A stretch of 64,000 nt of DNA from Aselliscus stoliczkanus (GCA_033961575.1 CM066735.1:88849449-88913448); one strand, 5' to 3'. Shown: positions 1-11,930, counted from the first letter of the stretch. Numbers and translations are program-made. The notes: generated from the sequence alone by a model not told the origin.

Positions 1-1543
1 GAATTTATGTTATTGCTTCAAATGGGAAGCCAGTAAAGTTACACTTGCCATAAATAGATGTCAACTGTAAAAATAAATGTAAATCTAAGCAAGATAGCAT
101 TGTTAAATTCTGAGTAGACATTTCTATCTGCTTATCCTGAGGTCTGTTTTCTTTGTTATGAAAGAATATTAGCTAATCTTTGAGAAATGGTGACAACATA
201 CTTGCTCCATACTGAAACTTATCCTTGATATCATCAGTAGGAGGAAAAGAAAGTTGGAAAAGAAATACTTTGCATACCCAATCTACTTACTGTGTAAAAT
301 TACACTTTATGTAATTACCCCATACCTCGAAAAACTCAGTTTTTAAAAATAATTGTTTGATTCTGTTGGCTACAGAGTCAAATGAATTATTCAAACAACT
401 AGATATTTTGAATGAGAAAGAAAAAGTCTAGGATCTGTTGATATAAAAAACAGTCCTTTCCTGTGGAAGTAGGGGAAATGCTGTCCTATAGCTGTGAAAG
501 TTAAATCCTACCAAAACACATTACAAAAAAATGTATTCTTTGTTACATACATAGAATACATTTTAATGTTATGGATGCTATCAATGTGAGTCAAATGTAA
601 ATTTTTAGGAGCATCAGTCAAACCCAAATTTAAAGTGCAAATGTAATGTCAACTAAGAATATGGCCTGATTTGACACTGACTTTTTTCCTTTCGTTGATT
701 AGGTTTTTGTTTTCCAGCAGCTAACACCCAGGCTTTGAACTGAAGTATGGAGGTTCTTATGCTCTGCATTTTGAATAGATATTGTCACTTTATGACTCCT
801 GGGCTATTAATTTTGTTTTCTTACTAGGTGATGGAGAATCTATTTTTATACTTGTCCTTTGTTCATAAAGGTCGAATCTAAATAGTCAGTGTCTCATCTA
901 AATATGCCAGAGAGCAGAGCTAATATTTTAGTTGCTTTTATTATGAGCAACTTTCAATAGCTTACTTTCAAATTAATTATTAACATAAAGTACGTAATAC
1001 TAGATTTCACAGTTGCCTAAGTGATTTTGAGTCCATGCCTTCTCTCATTTTATGGCATAGCAATTCTTTCAGCATATAAAAATGTGCTTGCCAGAGTTTA
1101 ATCAAAACTTATACTAGTCTGCAGATGCAGTTTGGCATATAATTGTATACTTTTCTATACTGTTCGTTGAGATTTGGATATTATTGGCTATATATTTCCC
1201 AACCACATTAGAAGTATCTTTAGTAAAGTTTGCATATATCTTGAGTATTTCCCCTGAGATCAGGCCCTTGAAAACTACTGATTGTGTAACTGATGGAGAC
1301 TTAACCACTGTATAAATCCTTGTTTATCCTTGATATTGAGAACAACTGTATAAGTAATCTTATGATTACGTAAAGAATGGGGAAACAATGATATTTTAAT
1401 GTTAGACTTCAGACTGAGGCATGAGTGGGACACAAGAAATTTGTTTTACCCATGATAATTTACTTCCAAATTCTTCACCCGAGGGAGTCACTGTAGGAGT
1501 GTGGACTAGGTTCCAGGAGGATGCTGCCAGGAGATGATGTAGA
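1..1543. other. AT-rich non-coding sequence, nothing recognised
   Basis: No exon, RNA gene or repeat that I can name. Base composition is strongly AT-rich and the only ORFs are short and without coding character. Confidence 0.4.
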
Positions 1544-1632
1544 CTTCTTTTTCTTCCCCTCCCCTCCCCCCCTCCCCCCTCTTCCTCCTCCTCTCCTCCC
1601 CTTCCTCTTCCTCCTTCTTTTTTTTTTTTCTC
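1544..1632. repeat. Uninterrupted 89-nt polypyrimidine tract
   Basis: Every base is C or T, with runs of C and CTCC/TTCC units followed by a long T run. The ORFs over it encode only glycine/glutamate or proline/leucine low-complexity peptides and are artefacts. Such tracts can form triplex (H-) DNA when mirror symmetry is present; here the symmetry is only partial. Confidence 0.9.
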
Positions 1633-1642
1633 ATTCTTTGTT

Positions 1643-4090
1643 GGATATTGTCTTTCCAAAGAGATACTCAGGCTCACAAAAGTTATTGATGGTCCTAATC
1701 CAAGACGAAGTGAGGGCAAACTGCCCATTGCTAGTTAAATGGCAGCTTCCAACTCTGCCTTGAGGGTTTCTGCCCTGAGGAAAAGGCTAAATGGAAGGAA
1801 GGGAAAAAGTTATACCACCCTCTGGTAAAGGGAGGTCACTGTGGCTTGGGTGATGATGGTAGAAGAGTGTTCAAAATAATTGAGCGAAATGCAAGGCTCT
1901 TGAATTCCAAATTGCCATTATTCGTTATTTTGAATGAAATTTAAAAAATAGTTTCATAGTATATTCAACTACCCTTTGAGTTGTCATCATACAGTAATTT
2001 AAGCCGGGGATGAGAAAGAGGCAAAGGCCACCAGAGCAGGTACGTCTGTCCTCCAGCACAGCTGAGACCACAACTGTGTTTAACAAACATTCCTCACTGC
2101 GGATTCTGTAGATTATTTGGGATGTTTTAGATAGTGCGTTAATTAAAAATTTTTATGTAAATACTTTTAAAAACTATATTGGAGTACAAAGGCACAATTC
2201 TTAAAAGTTATTCTGTGGCAAGTGTCCTAGTTTTATTTAACCCTTTAATGATGGAGCCAGATGGAGAATAAAAGAGCTGGTTCCAACAGCATTTAAAGAA
2301 CAAGGATTCATATAGTTAGTCAAGAAAGAAATGCTGAAATAACATTGCTAAATTAAGTATAAGACTGGTGAAATCTCTACAGGGCAAATTTCTACCATAT
2401 TTTTTGTGATTAACTTCTTGATTGGCCTGTGAAGTCATACCAATGTATCAATTTCTGCAGGTTAATCACCAATACTACAGACTGTGTGCTGCCTCAGCAC
2501 CTTTATCAGTGTGGAATTGTTAGTTAAATATACTGGGGCATTACTCACAAGTGTTAGATTAAGATCAAGTGGTGGTTACTAGAAAATGCCCTAGCATGAT
2601 ATCAGGGAATCAAGCAATGATCATTTTGTCTAATTTCCATGATTGGGATAAACTTACCTTGTTCAGGTAGTTGAATTTGGGGTGGGAGAAGGTTGTCACA
2701 TCTGCTGCTTCTGTTCCTTTTAGTTTGATTGGTTAGCCTTTGCATCCATAGTGCTGAAACACAGTGTGTTTTTCACATCACAATATTTTATTCCTGAGAA
2801 TTCTGGGCTTCAGCAATAGAGCTGACTTTCATCCAAATAAAAGTTCCTTCTAGGAGGAATAAAGCGAGCCGGAATGACTTGGTCAGCCATTGTAGCATTA
2901 CGTAAGAAATAACTAAGTCAGGGGAGAAGTGTCTGGCTGTATGGACTAGACCACGTGCATATGCTATTTTTAGACCACAAAACCAGGAACAAAAATTTAA
3001 CTTTCTATGTTTTTCCAACATTGAACTTAATTTTTATATTGAGCCCCCTTTCAGAGATCAGATAACACAATCAATCAGCTTAAAGGTCAATGTTCACGTG
3101 TTGCTGATTTCTCGATCATTATCAGGCTTCAAGTCAGTCAAACTAAGGATTGCCCTTCTCTCTCTCCTTCCTTGGGTGATATTTTTGTTCCAAGGATTTA
3201 ATTGGCGTCATGGTCCTGGGGCTTTGAGACCATCTGTGCTGGTATCTAATCTGATTATTGAGTGTGGTTAGCCTTTTACGTTAGCATCCAAAGAAATGGA
3301 TGATATCCAGTTCCCCGTCCATGTTTTCACCAGTGGCTGTGTTCCCTAGAATGAAGGCAAGCTGTCGCTAGTGCAAGCTCTCTCGCTCTGCCAGCTCACC
3401 TTGGCAGGGGGCTGGGAAGGTTAGCGTGCTGTTCTCTTCCCCACCTCCTCTAGGCCTGGGACTTGGGAACTCAGTAGAGCCCCTTTGTCCCTGACACCCC
3501 AGGAAGCCGTCTCTCTGGCCTCACTTGACCCTGTACCTATGGTGCAGGGAACATCTATCTACGTGACTGGGGCCTTGCAGAGTGCCCGTGGCAACTGGGC
3601 ACACAGCCTTACCTGAATCACCAAACTTAGTGCCATCATCTAACTCTTCCTTCCTGCCTGCCCCCACCACACACTTTGAATCTCTACTGAGATTTTCCTT
3701 GCTTCTCATTTTCTCTTCATCCTCCCTCCTCAGAGAAACTTGATTTTATCCAGGAGGGACAGGAGAAAGAGTTTATTCAGCAATAATTCTTTTGAATCTC
3801 TCTGCCTTCTGCTTTTTAAAGCCCAGGAATGTGCTCTCCCTGTTCACTGGTTCCTCCCTGCCACCCCACCTCGAGTAAATGCTGGTCTCCACTGCATGGT
3901 TGACAATAGGAGGCTTATGAGGTCAGAGCTTAGTGTGGGAAATAAGTCAACAGTAAATTCTCTGCACAGTGTCTTATCATGTATATTGTGTAGTAATTTC
4001 TAGGGACTTGGACTTTAAACACCCTGAAGTTATACTGTGAAGAAATAGCTAAAGAGAGAACAAGTTTGGAACTGGGGGAAAGTCTCCCTA

Positions 4091-4092
<2 letters not shown>
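1643..4092. other. Non-coding, no recognised feature
   Basis: No exon chain or RNA gene seen. 3300-3740 is more GC-rich than its surroundings but lacks CpG density. Small ORFs here (for example 2788-3021 and 3521-3709, both on the minus strand) show no family resemblance. Confidence 0.35.

Positions 4093-4134
<42 letters not shown>
4093..4134. repeat. (AC)n microsatellite, about 21 units
   Basis: Pure dinucleotide run read directly from the sequence; likely polymorphic in length. Confidence 0.95.
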
Positions 4135-4136
<2 letters not shown>

Positions 4137-4250
4137 TCTCTGTAAGCCTGAACAGGATGTGAGATGCATTATGTAAAGGTGACTCAGCCAGAATTCAAGT
4201 GCGAAGGGTTTCAAAGTAGCCTTGCTTCTTGGCCTTTAAACAGCTTGTAT

Positions 4251-4820
4251 GTTGCGTCCCACATGACTGGGCTAGGTAGGTGTGGAGAAGGAAGGGCAAA
4301 AGGTTAAGGAAAAGAGAGAGACACAAAATAGAGAAAACAGTTCGGGGTCAGGGGACCCCAGCCTCGTGGACTGGAGCCCCGAATCGGGCCTGACTGATCC
4401 TTTTATTGTCTTACACATAAGCAAGGGTCAATGTAGCTTCGATGTAGCTTCTGAGGTCTGTGTGTCTCAAGCCCAAAAACACAGCTCAAGGCCAAACCAC
4501 CCACACCTGCAAGCTGCCATTACCAGAGGTTATTGTCATATACCTCTTAAGAGACAGAACTCCTTCTGCCAAGGCTTACTGATAAGAATGCAAGGAGGAC
4601 AGACATTATCATATCAATATGTCATTTCACAGGCAGGCTGCCAGACCCTGAAGCAAGGGGTTCAGGCCCTATTTCTGTCAACTTCTGATTCCTCGTGTTG
4701 GTACCCACTGGTACCCACGGGCACCCACAGGTACCCACGCGACCGTGTCTGGCTTAGGTCGTTTCTCTCTTGAGAAAACTTACCCATCATTGACTAGCTG
4801 GTCATCCTTTGGTGCCAAAG
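4251..4820 (-). mobile_element. Solo LTR remnant, class II (betaretrovirus-like) ERV
   Basis: Read on the minus strand, this has a polyadenylation signal AATAAA (the TTTATT of the + strand near 4400), then a GC-rich R/U5-like part containing GGGGTCCCCTGACCCCGAAC. It then continues into a segment rich in TTTCTCTATTTTGTGTCTCT, which resembles the end of ERVK-type LTRs. The U3 side holds a 4 x 10-bp tandem repeat (4700-4739). The + strand 163-residue ORF across it (4282-4773) has no retroviral protein motif and is chance. No primer-binding site, gag, pol or env is adjacent. Boundaries are approximate and no target duplication was found. Confidence 0.5.
4700..4739. repeat. 4 x 10-bp tandem repeat in LTR U3
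   Basis: Four units of the pattern GGTACCCAC(T/G/A), the third with GGCACC. It sits on the 5' (U3) side of the LTR when read on the minus strand, where direct repeats often act as enhancers; that role is inferred. Confidence 0.85.
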
Positions 4821-5429
4821 AGGGATATATACAGTAAGCATAATATTGAAGTTATGATCTGTCTCTATAGAGAGGTGCATGGAGGCAACAGGCAGAGAGT
4901 ATTACGTGACACTTGTCTCTGAAGGTTCAAATGAAAGGGGAGTGAAAGGAGCCTGATCGCTGAGGAAGTGAAAGGAGCTGAGGCTTTGGTGCAGTTTCCT
5001 GCCATCCTGTGGGAAATTCCTCCGGGATGTGGCTTTAGGAGGAATGAGGCCCTTCCTAACAATTTCAGCCTGGTTGTGGAACTTCCTGTTGGTCTGTGTT
5101 GGGGAGGATTCCATGTCCCAGCCCCCAGCCATCATCTTCTCTCTCATTTTCCTCTCCCTTTCCATGGGATGTCATTCTCTCAATGACTCGAGTCCAAGCT
5201 TCAGCAGGCTCCTTAGACTGCTCCCACAGTCCCCCCGTGTTGTTCCAAGCTGGGTCCTCTGACTTCAGCTCTAGGCCTCTTCTCGTGAGACCACCCTTCT
5301 TGACATACAGTCTCCCTTATGGCTCCTTTCCATCATATACGCCCCTGGCTACCTCTTCAGCTGTATCCAGAACTATACCTTTTTATGGTACTTCATGCCT
5401 GATAATCTAGACACTTTGTTATTCTTTGG
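4821..5429. other. Non-coding, no clear feature
   Basis: Several overlapping ORFs of 60-104 residues (for example 5096-5410) lie here, but none has conserved motifs or splice context. The right part may be more L2. Confidence 0.3.
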
Positions 5430-5745
5430 ATGTGGCCCTCATTAGCTGACTCCTGTCCTCTGCTGGAATTGTTTCTTCTACTCAGAAGCTGCCAATCAAA
5501 TATGACTTCCCTCACACCAGATTGTCCTGTGACTATTGAAGACCTACTGATTCTTCATGGTCTTCTCAAATGAAGCCTTTTCATCAATTCTCTATCCTCC
5601 ATCCCAAGGTTCTCTGGGTGAACCTCCCATGAACCTCTTGTGAGTTGCAGCATCCTTTGTCTAACTTCCAGCACCTTCCACACTGCTGGACATAGGAGTT
5701 GATTACTGGATATTTGTAGATTTGAACTACAGTTCAGTTACTTCA
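5430..5745 (-). mobile_element. L2-type LINE fragment
   Basis: Composition and order of short motifs (CTTCCCTCACACCAG, CACACTGCTGGACATAGGAG) match the 3' end of old L2 LINEs as I remember them. Strongly diverged, so the call is tentative. Confidence 0.4.
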
Positions 5746-6292
5746 TTTCATATTCTTAAAGGAAAGGGGTGAAAGAGAATCTGTTCATCATACTTAAACT
5801 TAAAAAGTTGTGTTGTCTTTCAATAGGGAAGTTGGTTCAAAGAGAGATGCCCCTGTATGTTTTGGCCCCATTCATAAAGGAAAAATATTTTCCACTTCTT
5901 TGGGAGCTTCTGCCCCCAAGCTTTCTCTTCTTTCGTTGTTTAAATATTCCTGATTCTTAGCACAGAGAATTCAGAAAAATAGTAGGTTGATACTGTATCT
6001 TGGTCAAATGGGGGAATGCAACTTTTGTTCAATGTGTAGTAATTAACAGCTTCAGGGCTCATGTTGTGAATTGTAGTTGCAGTAGACACAATAGATGGTG
6101 TAAATCAGGTCTCAAAGCACAGGGACAGGCAACAAATAACTCACTATAGTAATGTGCCATGAGGTAATGAGGCAGAATAGAGTGCACTGCACAGGACTCA
6201 GAGACCTAATGCTTCCCATTTATTACATGTATGTGATTTCCAAAAATATTTAATCCATGAAACGTTTGAAAGAATAGGTAGAACATTGTGTT

Positions 6293-6466
6293 AAAAACAG
6301 CAACCCTTCTGGGCCGGCCAAGTGGCTCAGTTGGTTAAGAGCTCGCTCAAGAGTGTGAGCTGAGCTCAGCAACAGCAGTTCGATGCCAGCCCTAGCTGAG
6401 CTGCCGCTAAGCTGCCAACAGGTGGCAGGATGGCTCAGCTAAAAAAAACAAAAAATAGCAACCCTT
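6293..6466 (+). mobile_element. tRNA-derived SINE, subfamily A, with TSD
   Basis: The element itself spans about 6311-6456. It starts GGGCCGGCCAAGTGGCTCAG, has an A-box-like TGGCTCAGTTGG and a B-box-like AGTTCGATGCC, so it is a pol III type SINE head. The tail is GCCGCTAAGCTGCCAACAGG, then TGGCAGGATGGCTCAGCT, then an A-rich end. It is flanked by a 16-bp target duplication with one mismatch (6293-6308 and 6451-6466, ending AGCAACCCTT). The insertion site TTAAAA matches the L1 endonuclease preference, so L1 probably mobilised it. Confidence 0.88.
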
Positions 6467-6664
6467 TTAAGAAGAGAAATAGTATTTCAAGCCTAGGAAA
6501 GAGTGTAAATATTTTCTGAGATAACCAGACAATTGTCCACGATTTCACAGCCTCCCAGTCATAAGTTAGGAGGAGAATCAGAAGCCCCTCAAATTCTGTG
6601 TAGACTGAGTCAGTGAAGTGTTTTAGGGCCCACTGGCTTCCCATCCCAGCACTCACTTGTTTTA

Positions 6665-6790
6665 TGTTCTTGGTTGGGCAATTTCCTTAATCTCAGAATC
6701 TTTATCTGTAAAATAGGGATTAAAAGAGCTACCCTTCAGGATAGTTGTGAGGATTTGATGAGACAGAATGTACAAGTCCCTTCCCAGTGT
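6665..6790 (+). mobile_element. MIR element
   Basis: Contains TGGGCAATTTCCTTAATCTC, TCTTTATCTGTAAAATAGGG and GTTGTGAGGATTTGATGAGA in the order of the MIR core and 3' part. Confidence 0.65.
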
Positions 6791-6799
6791 CTCACCCAA

Positions 6800-7980
6800 G
6801 TTCCTACTAAAAAAGCAGCAGTCCTTCCTGCCGTACTCCTCCCTACCACCCCTGAGGGGAAAAGTAGCTCTTTATAGTGTACTCACCACAAAGTGAGCAA
6901 AAATCATTATTTATTTTTTGACCCTTTTATGTAAATTACCTCTTATAGGGAATTTTCTAGTTTCTTTCTAAGTTTTGAAACACTAATTAAATTCACTTAA
7001 AATTATAAAAGGAATACAAAGTTCCCTAACTTTAAACATTGATTTTACTTACATTTTACATTTAATAAGACTCTACCTTTTGCAGTAGGAACCACATAAA
7101 TATGAATCATGGGCATACTCTGTATGAACGACATTGAAATATGGTTGACTTCTTGATGTCTTTCTAAAGGAAAATTGTTTTAACAAAATGATTTCTAGGA
7201 CAAAATTGGCAATGTAAATATGTGTTGCATTTTTGGGGTGTGAATAGTTAGGATGCATAGTATTTTTAGTGGGCTAATCTGAAAGATTTATTGAGAGGGA
7301 AAGCTTTAAAACTCAAAATGATGATGGCCAACATTTTCCATGATCTTGGTAGTTACTAATATTTAAATAAAGAATAAAAATTTTAAAAAAGTATCTGTTT
7401 GGATATTAATATTTTTTGTTTTGTTTTCCTAAAATGATTAAGAGCTAAATAAATGTACATTTTAGGCGAGGTAGAGGGATATAAAAATTTTGAAGATTTG
7501 ATCAGGAATAGTAGTTCTCATACCGAGGATTAGCTGAAGTTGGTCAGGAAATCAAGAGGGTTTGCAAATGTTACAGCCAGATTCCCTGCCCATCATTGCT
7601 AGTCTCACATTTTCTTTTCTCCCCAATCTTAACTCACATGATGTAACTCACATCTCAGTAATCTTGCCAGATCATCCCAGGAGTGCTGAACTGGTCATGG
7701 CATCCTGTCTTGCCATGACACAGCAGCAACGGATACCTGAGAGACTGTCCTGGTGGTACCCCAGACTAAAAATTACCCTTCATCTAGGTGATAGGAGTGG
7801 GAAATGCCCTTTAAATTAAAAAGAAGTAGCAGATTAGGTGAAAATGCTTTTTAACATATAAAATGCAATAAAAGGATAAGTATTCAGACTATGTAAAGAA
7901 CTCTTACAAATCCATAAGAAAAAAGCATGGGACACTGACAGGAAATTTATCAAAGAAGTGCAGTAATCTCATGAGCCTTC
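6800..7980. other. AT-rich non-coding, no recognised repeat
   Basis: Nothing nameable; ORFs such as 7073-7258 (minus) and 7562-7819 (plus) lack coding character. Confidence 0.35.
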
Positions 7981-7989
7981 AGATACTCA

Positions 7990-8900
7990 TAAACACAAAA
8001 TAAAACAAAACCAGACTAGCAAAATTGAAAAGTTTGATAATAGATAGTGTTGATCAAAGTGTAGAAAATGCATTCTCTTCTGAGCAGAGGGTAAATTGAT
8101 TCAGCCATTTTAAAATCTATTTGTTAAAATAAGAATATGTATATTCGAGTGCCCAGCTAGTATTTAATTGCTCCTTATCTACCCTAAAAGACCTCTTGTA
8201 CTTATGCACAATGAGGCATACACATGTATTTTCACTGCCGCATCATTTATACTAATAAGAAATTGAAAATAAACTAAATGCCCATCAAGACAGAAGTGTC
8301 TCAGTAAACTACGATGTGTGCATTAGTGGTTATAAAAAGGTGAGGCAGAACTGTGTGTATTTACAAAAAAGAATGTCCATGACAGACTGAGTGAGGAAAA
8401 AATTTTGTATAACAGTCCTATGATGTGTCACTGTTTATTTAAAAACAGAGGAAGAAAGGATGAGGTAATGCTATAGATTTTCTATAATAGTAGCTTTTTA
8501 GCTCTTTTAGAAATGACCCTGAATAAGAAACACATTTTATATCTTGACCCTGTGGATTCTTACTACATGCAATGCACTCTGACTTTTTCTACCCTGTTCC
8601 ATTTTGTTCCATCCCATTTTTCAAAATGCTGTTCATGACCCATTAAACTGATTTCAGGATTCAGCCACAGTTTGACCAATACTGTTCTGAAGCAACACAC
8701 TTATGTATGTAAATGGATAGAAAAGTGACAAGAAGGCAACACACCAAGCTGATATCAGAGGTTACTGCTGGGGGAAGAGGCTGTTGGGTGGTGGTTCCAG
8801 GGAGCCTCTGGCCTCACCTGCAGTACTTAGGCTGTTTCTGTGTTTGTTTACTGGTTTTACAAGGGGTGTGTATAATTAAACATTTTTTAGTTTACTTTCT
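7990..8900 (+). mobile_element. Degenerate L1M-type LINE fragment
   Basis: A series of phrases typical of the 3' half of old L1s appears in order: GTAGAAAATGCATTCTC, AAACTAAATGCCCATCAAGA, a GGTTATAAAAAGGTGAGGCA region, and later a TACTGCTGGGGGAAGAGG end piece. Heavily mutated with no intact ORF. Boundaries are uncertain. Confidence 0.5.
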
Positions 8901-8909
8901 AGAGAACCA

Positions 8910-10337
8910 TCAACACTATTTTTAAAAGTCAAGAATTTACTGGGATTGAGAGAGAGAGCGTGGTCAAAGGATCTTAAGAGCAATTTGAAATTACATTTTG
9001 CATAATTGAGTGATTCAGAAGGCAGGCACCTAGCTAACTCTCTGTTTTTGTATCTAGGGCCACAGATGAACACATTCTTGTGGCAAGGTAGAGTCAAACC
9101 CATGTGACATCCCACTCAAAATGTCATCACAAATCTAAGAACGCTCTGCCATGCTGAGAGTTTAACTCGTTCTCTATAGATGTTAGGTCCACATACCAAA
9201 ACCATAAGCTAGTCAACAGAAAGTGATCAAAACCAAGCCCTTTAGTTTCAGAAAATGCAGGGTGAATGTTCCTGTTGCAGCATCCACTTGGCCACATTAC
9301 ATGGTCTCTAGTTGTAGGTCTGAGTCTAGACAGGCAGTTACATTTTAAGGATTATTTCAGCAAGAAGCATCACTGTAGAAAATATGACATGTGTATCCTC
9401 GGCCACTTGTACAGGCTGGAGCCAATACCTCCAATTCTATTTTCTGTTTTAGATCTATCTTAATTTGTTCTGATTTACCTTCATATTTTTACCCTAACAG
9501 TGATTGATTAAACCTTTATTAAACCTTTATTAAGGGTCAAGTAATTGATGTTTAAAAGGAGTTAGATGCAATTCCTGGGGAAGATAAATCCTTTAAATTT
9601 TAAACATTTAAACAAAGTATTAAATGCATGTGAATGAGAACTAAATTATTTGTTGTGTGAATTTCTCAACTGAGAAAGGTATCCATAAGGAAAATATCTG
9701 ACACCAAGCTAGTGAAAGTGAAAGTAGTGTGGCTCTATGATGAAAATTTGGGCTAAATTATAATGTGTCCTGTTTAGACCTAAACAGAAATCCAGGTGAA
9801 AATTATAATTTGTAAAAATGGAGGAGTTGAAAGTTACTTAGTTCTAAGTAATTTTTATTAGAATTTTTGGTTTTGGGTTTTTTTTTCCTGTGGGTTATCT
9901 ATTCAGTGTTTGCATTTAGTAGTTTTGATCAACTAGTTTTAAAATATGTTAAATTAATTTAAAAGCATGATAGTCTCTTAAACGCACATATTGAAAGCCC
10001 AGCTTTTCAATGGCCACAGTTACCAAAGCACCACTGACTCCTGGTGGCAGCCTGATGTAATTGCAGGCAAAAATTCCAAGAGAGAAATAGTCTTTCAGAT
10101 ATTATGAGAGGTAACATCATTGTGTTACTTAGAAATCTGAGAAGTAAAGGGAAGAAATTGTGCATCCAATATTATAAAGTATCAAAGTGCCACAAGGTCT
10201 CTGTATATCATTTCATTGGTAGAATGAGAGTCTGCTTAATATTTTTTTCTTTCAGAATTTTACCCCACTTTCCACTAATATCACTTCTGAGAGAGAAATC
10301 TAGGATCTTGACTAACTGAAAACTTTATCATCCACAG
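8910..10337. other. Non-coding, probably intron or 5' flank
   Basis: No exon feeding into the exon at 10338 was identified; that exon requires an upstream exon ending in phase 1. A short direct repeat of TTAAACCTTTA lies near 9510-9530. Confidence 0.35.
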
Positions 10338-10438
10338 CATCTGCAGGGATTGCTGTGTCCCAGAGGAAAGTTCGTCAGATCAGTGATCCTATCCAGCAGA
10401 TCTTAATTCAGCTGCACAAAATCATCTATATCACGCAG
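10338..10438 (+). CDS. Internal coding exon 1 of 6 seen, unrecognised gene
   Basis: First of six in-phase exons of one + strand gene. The acceptor is preceded by a good branch-site match (TGACTAAC near 10310) and ends ATCCACAG; the donor is GTCAGTG. The exon opens with the last two bases of a split codon, then 33 complete codons, and ends in phase 0. The peptide contains SAGIAVSQRKVRQ and then ISDPIQQILIQLHKIIYITQ. The second half is an amphipathic, leucine/isoleucine-rich helix with no obvious catalytic motif, signal peptide or membrane segment. The other two frames are closed or lead nowhere. The preceding exon must end in phase 1, and I could not find it between 1 and 10337, so it is either left of the window or missed. 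I do not recognise the family. Coding status is inferred from the clean chain of six phase-compatible exons. Confidence 0.8.
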
Positions 10439-11095
10439 GTCAGTGCTAGCTTTTTAGTTCCTTCTCACCTGAAATACAAGTTTGCTGCTAGTATTGCCTG
10501 AGAACTCCTCTGTGGAACTTTCAGTTGGAGTGAATGCTTGTTTTTATCCTCCCAACTAAATGTATTTGGGGATACTTTGGCTTAACAGAAGAACTAGGGA
10601 TGTAGGAGGGTAAAAAAAGCAAATATGTTGGATTTTCCCTATGACCCCAAATCTACTCTGTCACTGTTAATCCCCAACCCAAACCAACCTTCAACACAAA
10701 TGGGCCTTCAGTGTTGGGATGAAAGTGGGGCCAGAGCTGGGCTTTCCAAGGAGCTTCACTAGAGCAAAGGAATGGAAAAGCAGCATCCACTCACACATCC
10801 TGGGGATGCTGGGTTAAAACCAAGACCTCTCAGAGAAATGAAACCTAAAAGCACACAAAAACCAGGATTGTCAAAGCTTCTTTTTTGTAAATCTCAGTGA
10901 CATCGAGGCACTGGGGAAGCAGCCACTGCTTAAAAACAGCTATTCATTGTTTATAGAAATGTGTCTAGCTTGATGTTCATTTACCAAAGTTATGTGCTGT
11001 TCATAAGCAAAGAACTTTTTGTAGATAAAGAAGTATAGACATTTGGACAAGAAAGTAACTATTATTTTGAAATGGACGATTGTATATCTGATGCA
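10439..11095 (+). other. Start of 8.4-kb intron, unique sequence
   Basis: Intron sequence after the GTCAGTG donor. No repeat or second exon recognised. Confidence 0.45.
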
Positions 11096-11205
11096 GTTCA
11101 TTCATTTGACATGTAATTGTTTGGTGCCTACTACGTGCCAACCACTATTCTAGGCATTTGAAACATATCAGTGAGCAAAACATATAAACATTCCCTCACC
11201 AAAGA
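11096..11205 (-). mobile_element. L2/MIR-type 3' end fragment
   Basis: TTGGTGCCTACTACGTGCCA followed by ACTATTCTAGGCATTTGAAA and a GTGAGCAAAAC phrase is the characteristic layout of L2-type ends. Confidence 0.5.
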
Positions 11206-11654
11206 TTCAGAGAATCTTATCCAATGTGGGGATTCTGTCAGTTGCCAACTATGGCAATTTCAATTATACATTCAGGTACTAGAGAGAAATAGCACCAGAT
11301 CAGTGGACCAACTGGACTCATTGTAAGTCAAAGTTTGGTTAATGTATCTGTGCCACCTCTAAAAAAGCAAACAAAACAAACAGAAAACTATTTTGATTGA
11401 TGTACCACAGTGACATTATAAAACTCTAAGAATGCGTTTCAGTTGACAACTAGTGTGCAGTGTCCCATGTCCCTGAAATCCTATGTATTTCCCACTAACC
11501 GAACAGCTTTGGGTCTTTGAACTGACTTAAGCCCAGAAGCTGTGTGAGAGGCTGTGAGTCTCCACTTTGGCAACAGCAAGTCAACTCATGTTTTTGTCTA
11601 CCAGACCTAGGGCTTCTTTTCTGTTTTATATAGATTAAGGAATGCTGTGGTAGG

Positions 11655-11930
11655 CTGAGGGCCTACAGTCAACAATCCTTGAACAAGGCAGGAGTTAAGG
11701 GCGCTGAACCCCTGTGCAGTCAAAAACTCATGTAAAACTTTTGACAGCACCATCTCCCCCCCAAAACAAAACAAAACAAAACAAAACAAAACACTTAACT
11801 CCAGTCCCTTGGTATCCACAAGGACTGGATGCTGAAATCCCTCATATAAAATGGCACAGAACAGTACATGCCGTGTGCCCTCTGCATCTGTGGGTTCCCA
11901 GCCGTGGATGGAAAACACCCACACCACAGC
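11655..11930. mobile_element. Tigger-like DNA transposon remnant
   Basis: GGGCGCTGAACCCCTGTGCA with AACTCATGTAAAACTTTTGA on the left and CAGTCCCTTGGTATCCACAA with CTGCATCTGTGGGTTCCCAG on the right resemble the ends and interior of pogo/Tigger elements. An (AAAAC)n run (11763-11793) interrupts it. Internal order is scrambled or deleted, so orientation is left open. Confidence 0.42.
11763..11793. repeat. (AAAAC)n microsatellite
   Basis: Six pentanucleotide units read directly; it supports an artefactual lysine/asparagine-rich ORF. Confidence 0.93.

Noticed and set aside
1402..1763. Overlapping ORFs encoding glycine/glutamate-rich and proline/leucine-rich proteins
   Set aside because: Pure translation of the polypyrimidine tract on both strands.
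4093..4134. Regular spacing of AC repeats (4.1, 16.7, 28.6 kb, about 12 kb apart) as a designed or periodic structure
   Set aside because: Three ordinary (AC)n microsatellites; spacing is easily chance and no longer unit is shared between them.
4282..4773. 163-codon plus-strand ORF
   Set aside because: It lies across a minus-strand ERV LTR remnant, with no domain, no splice context and no retroviral protein motif; open by chance in GC-richer LTR sequence.
6311..6456. SINE heads as genuine tRNA genes
   Set aside because: A/B boxes are present but the cloverleaf is not complete and each copy ends in an A tail with target duplications, so these are retroposons.
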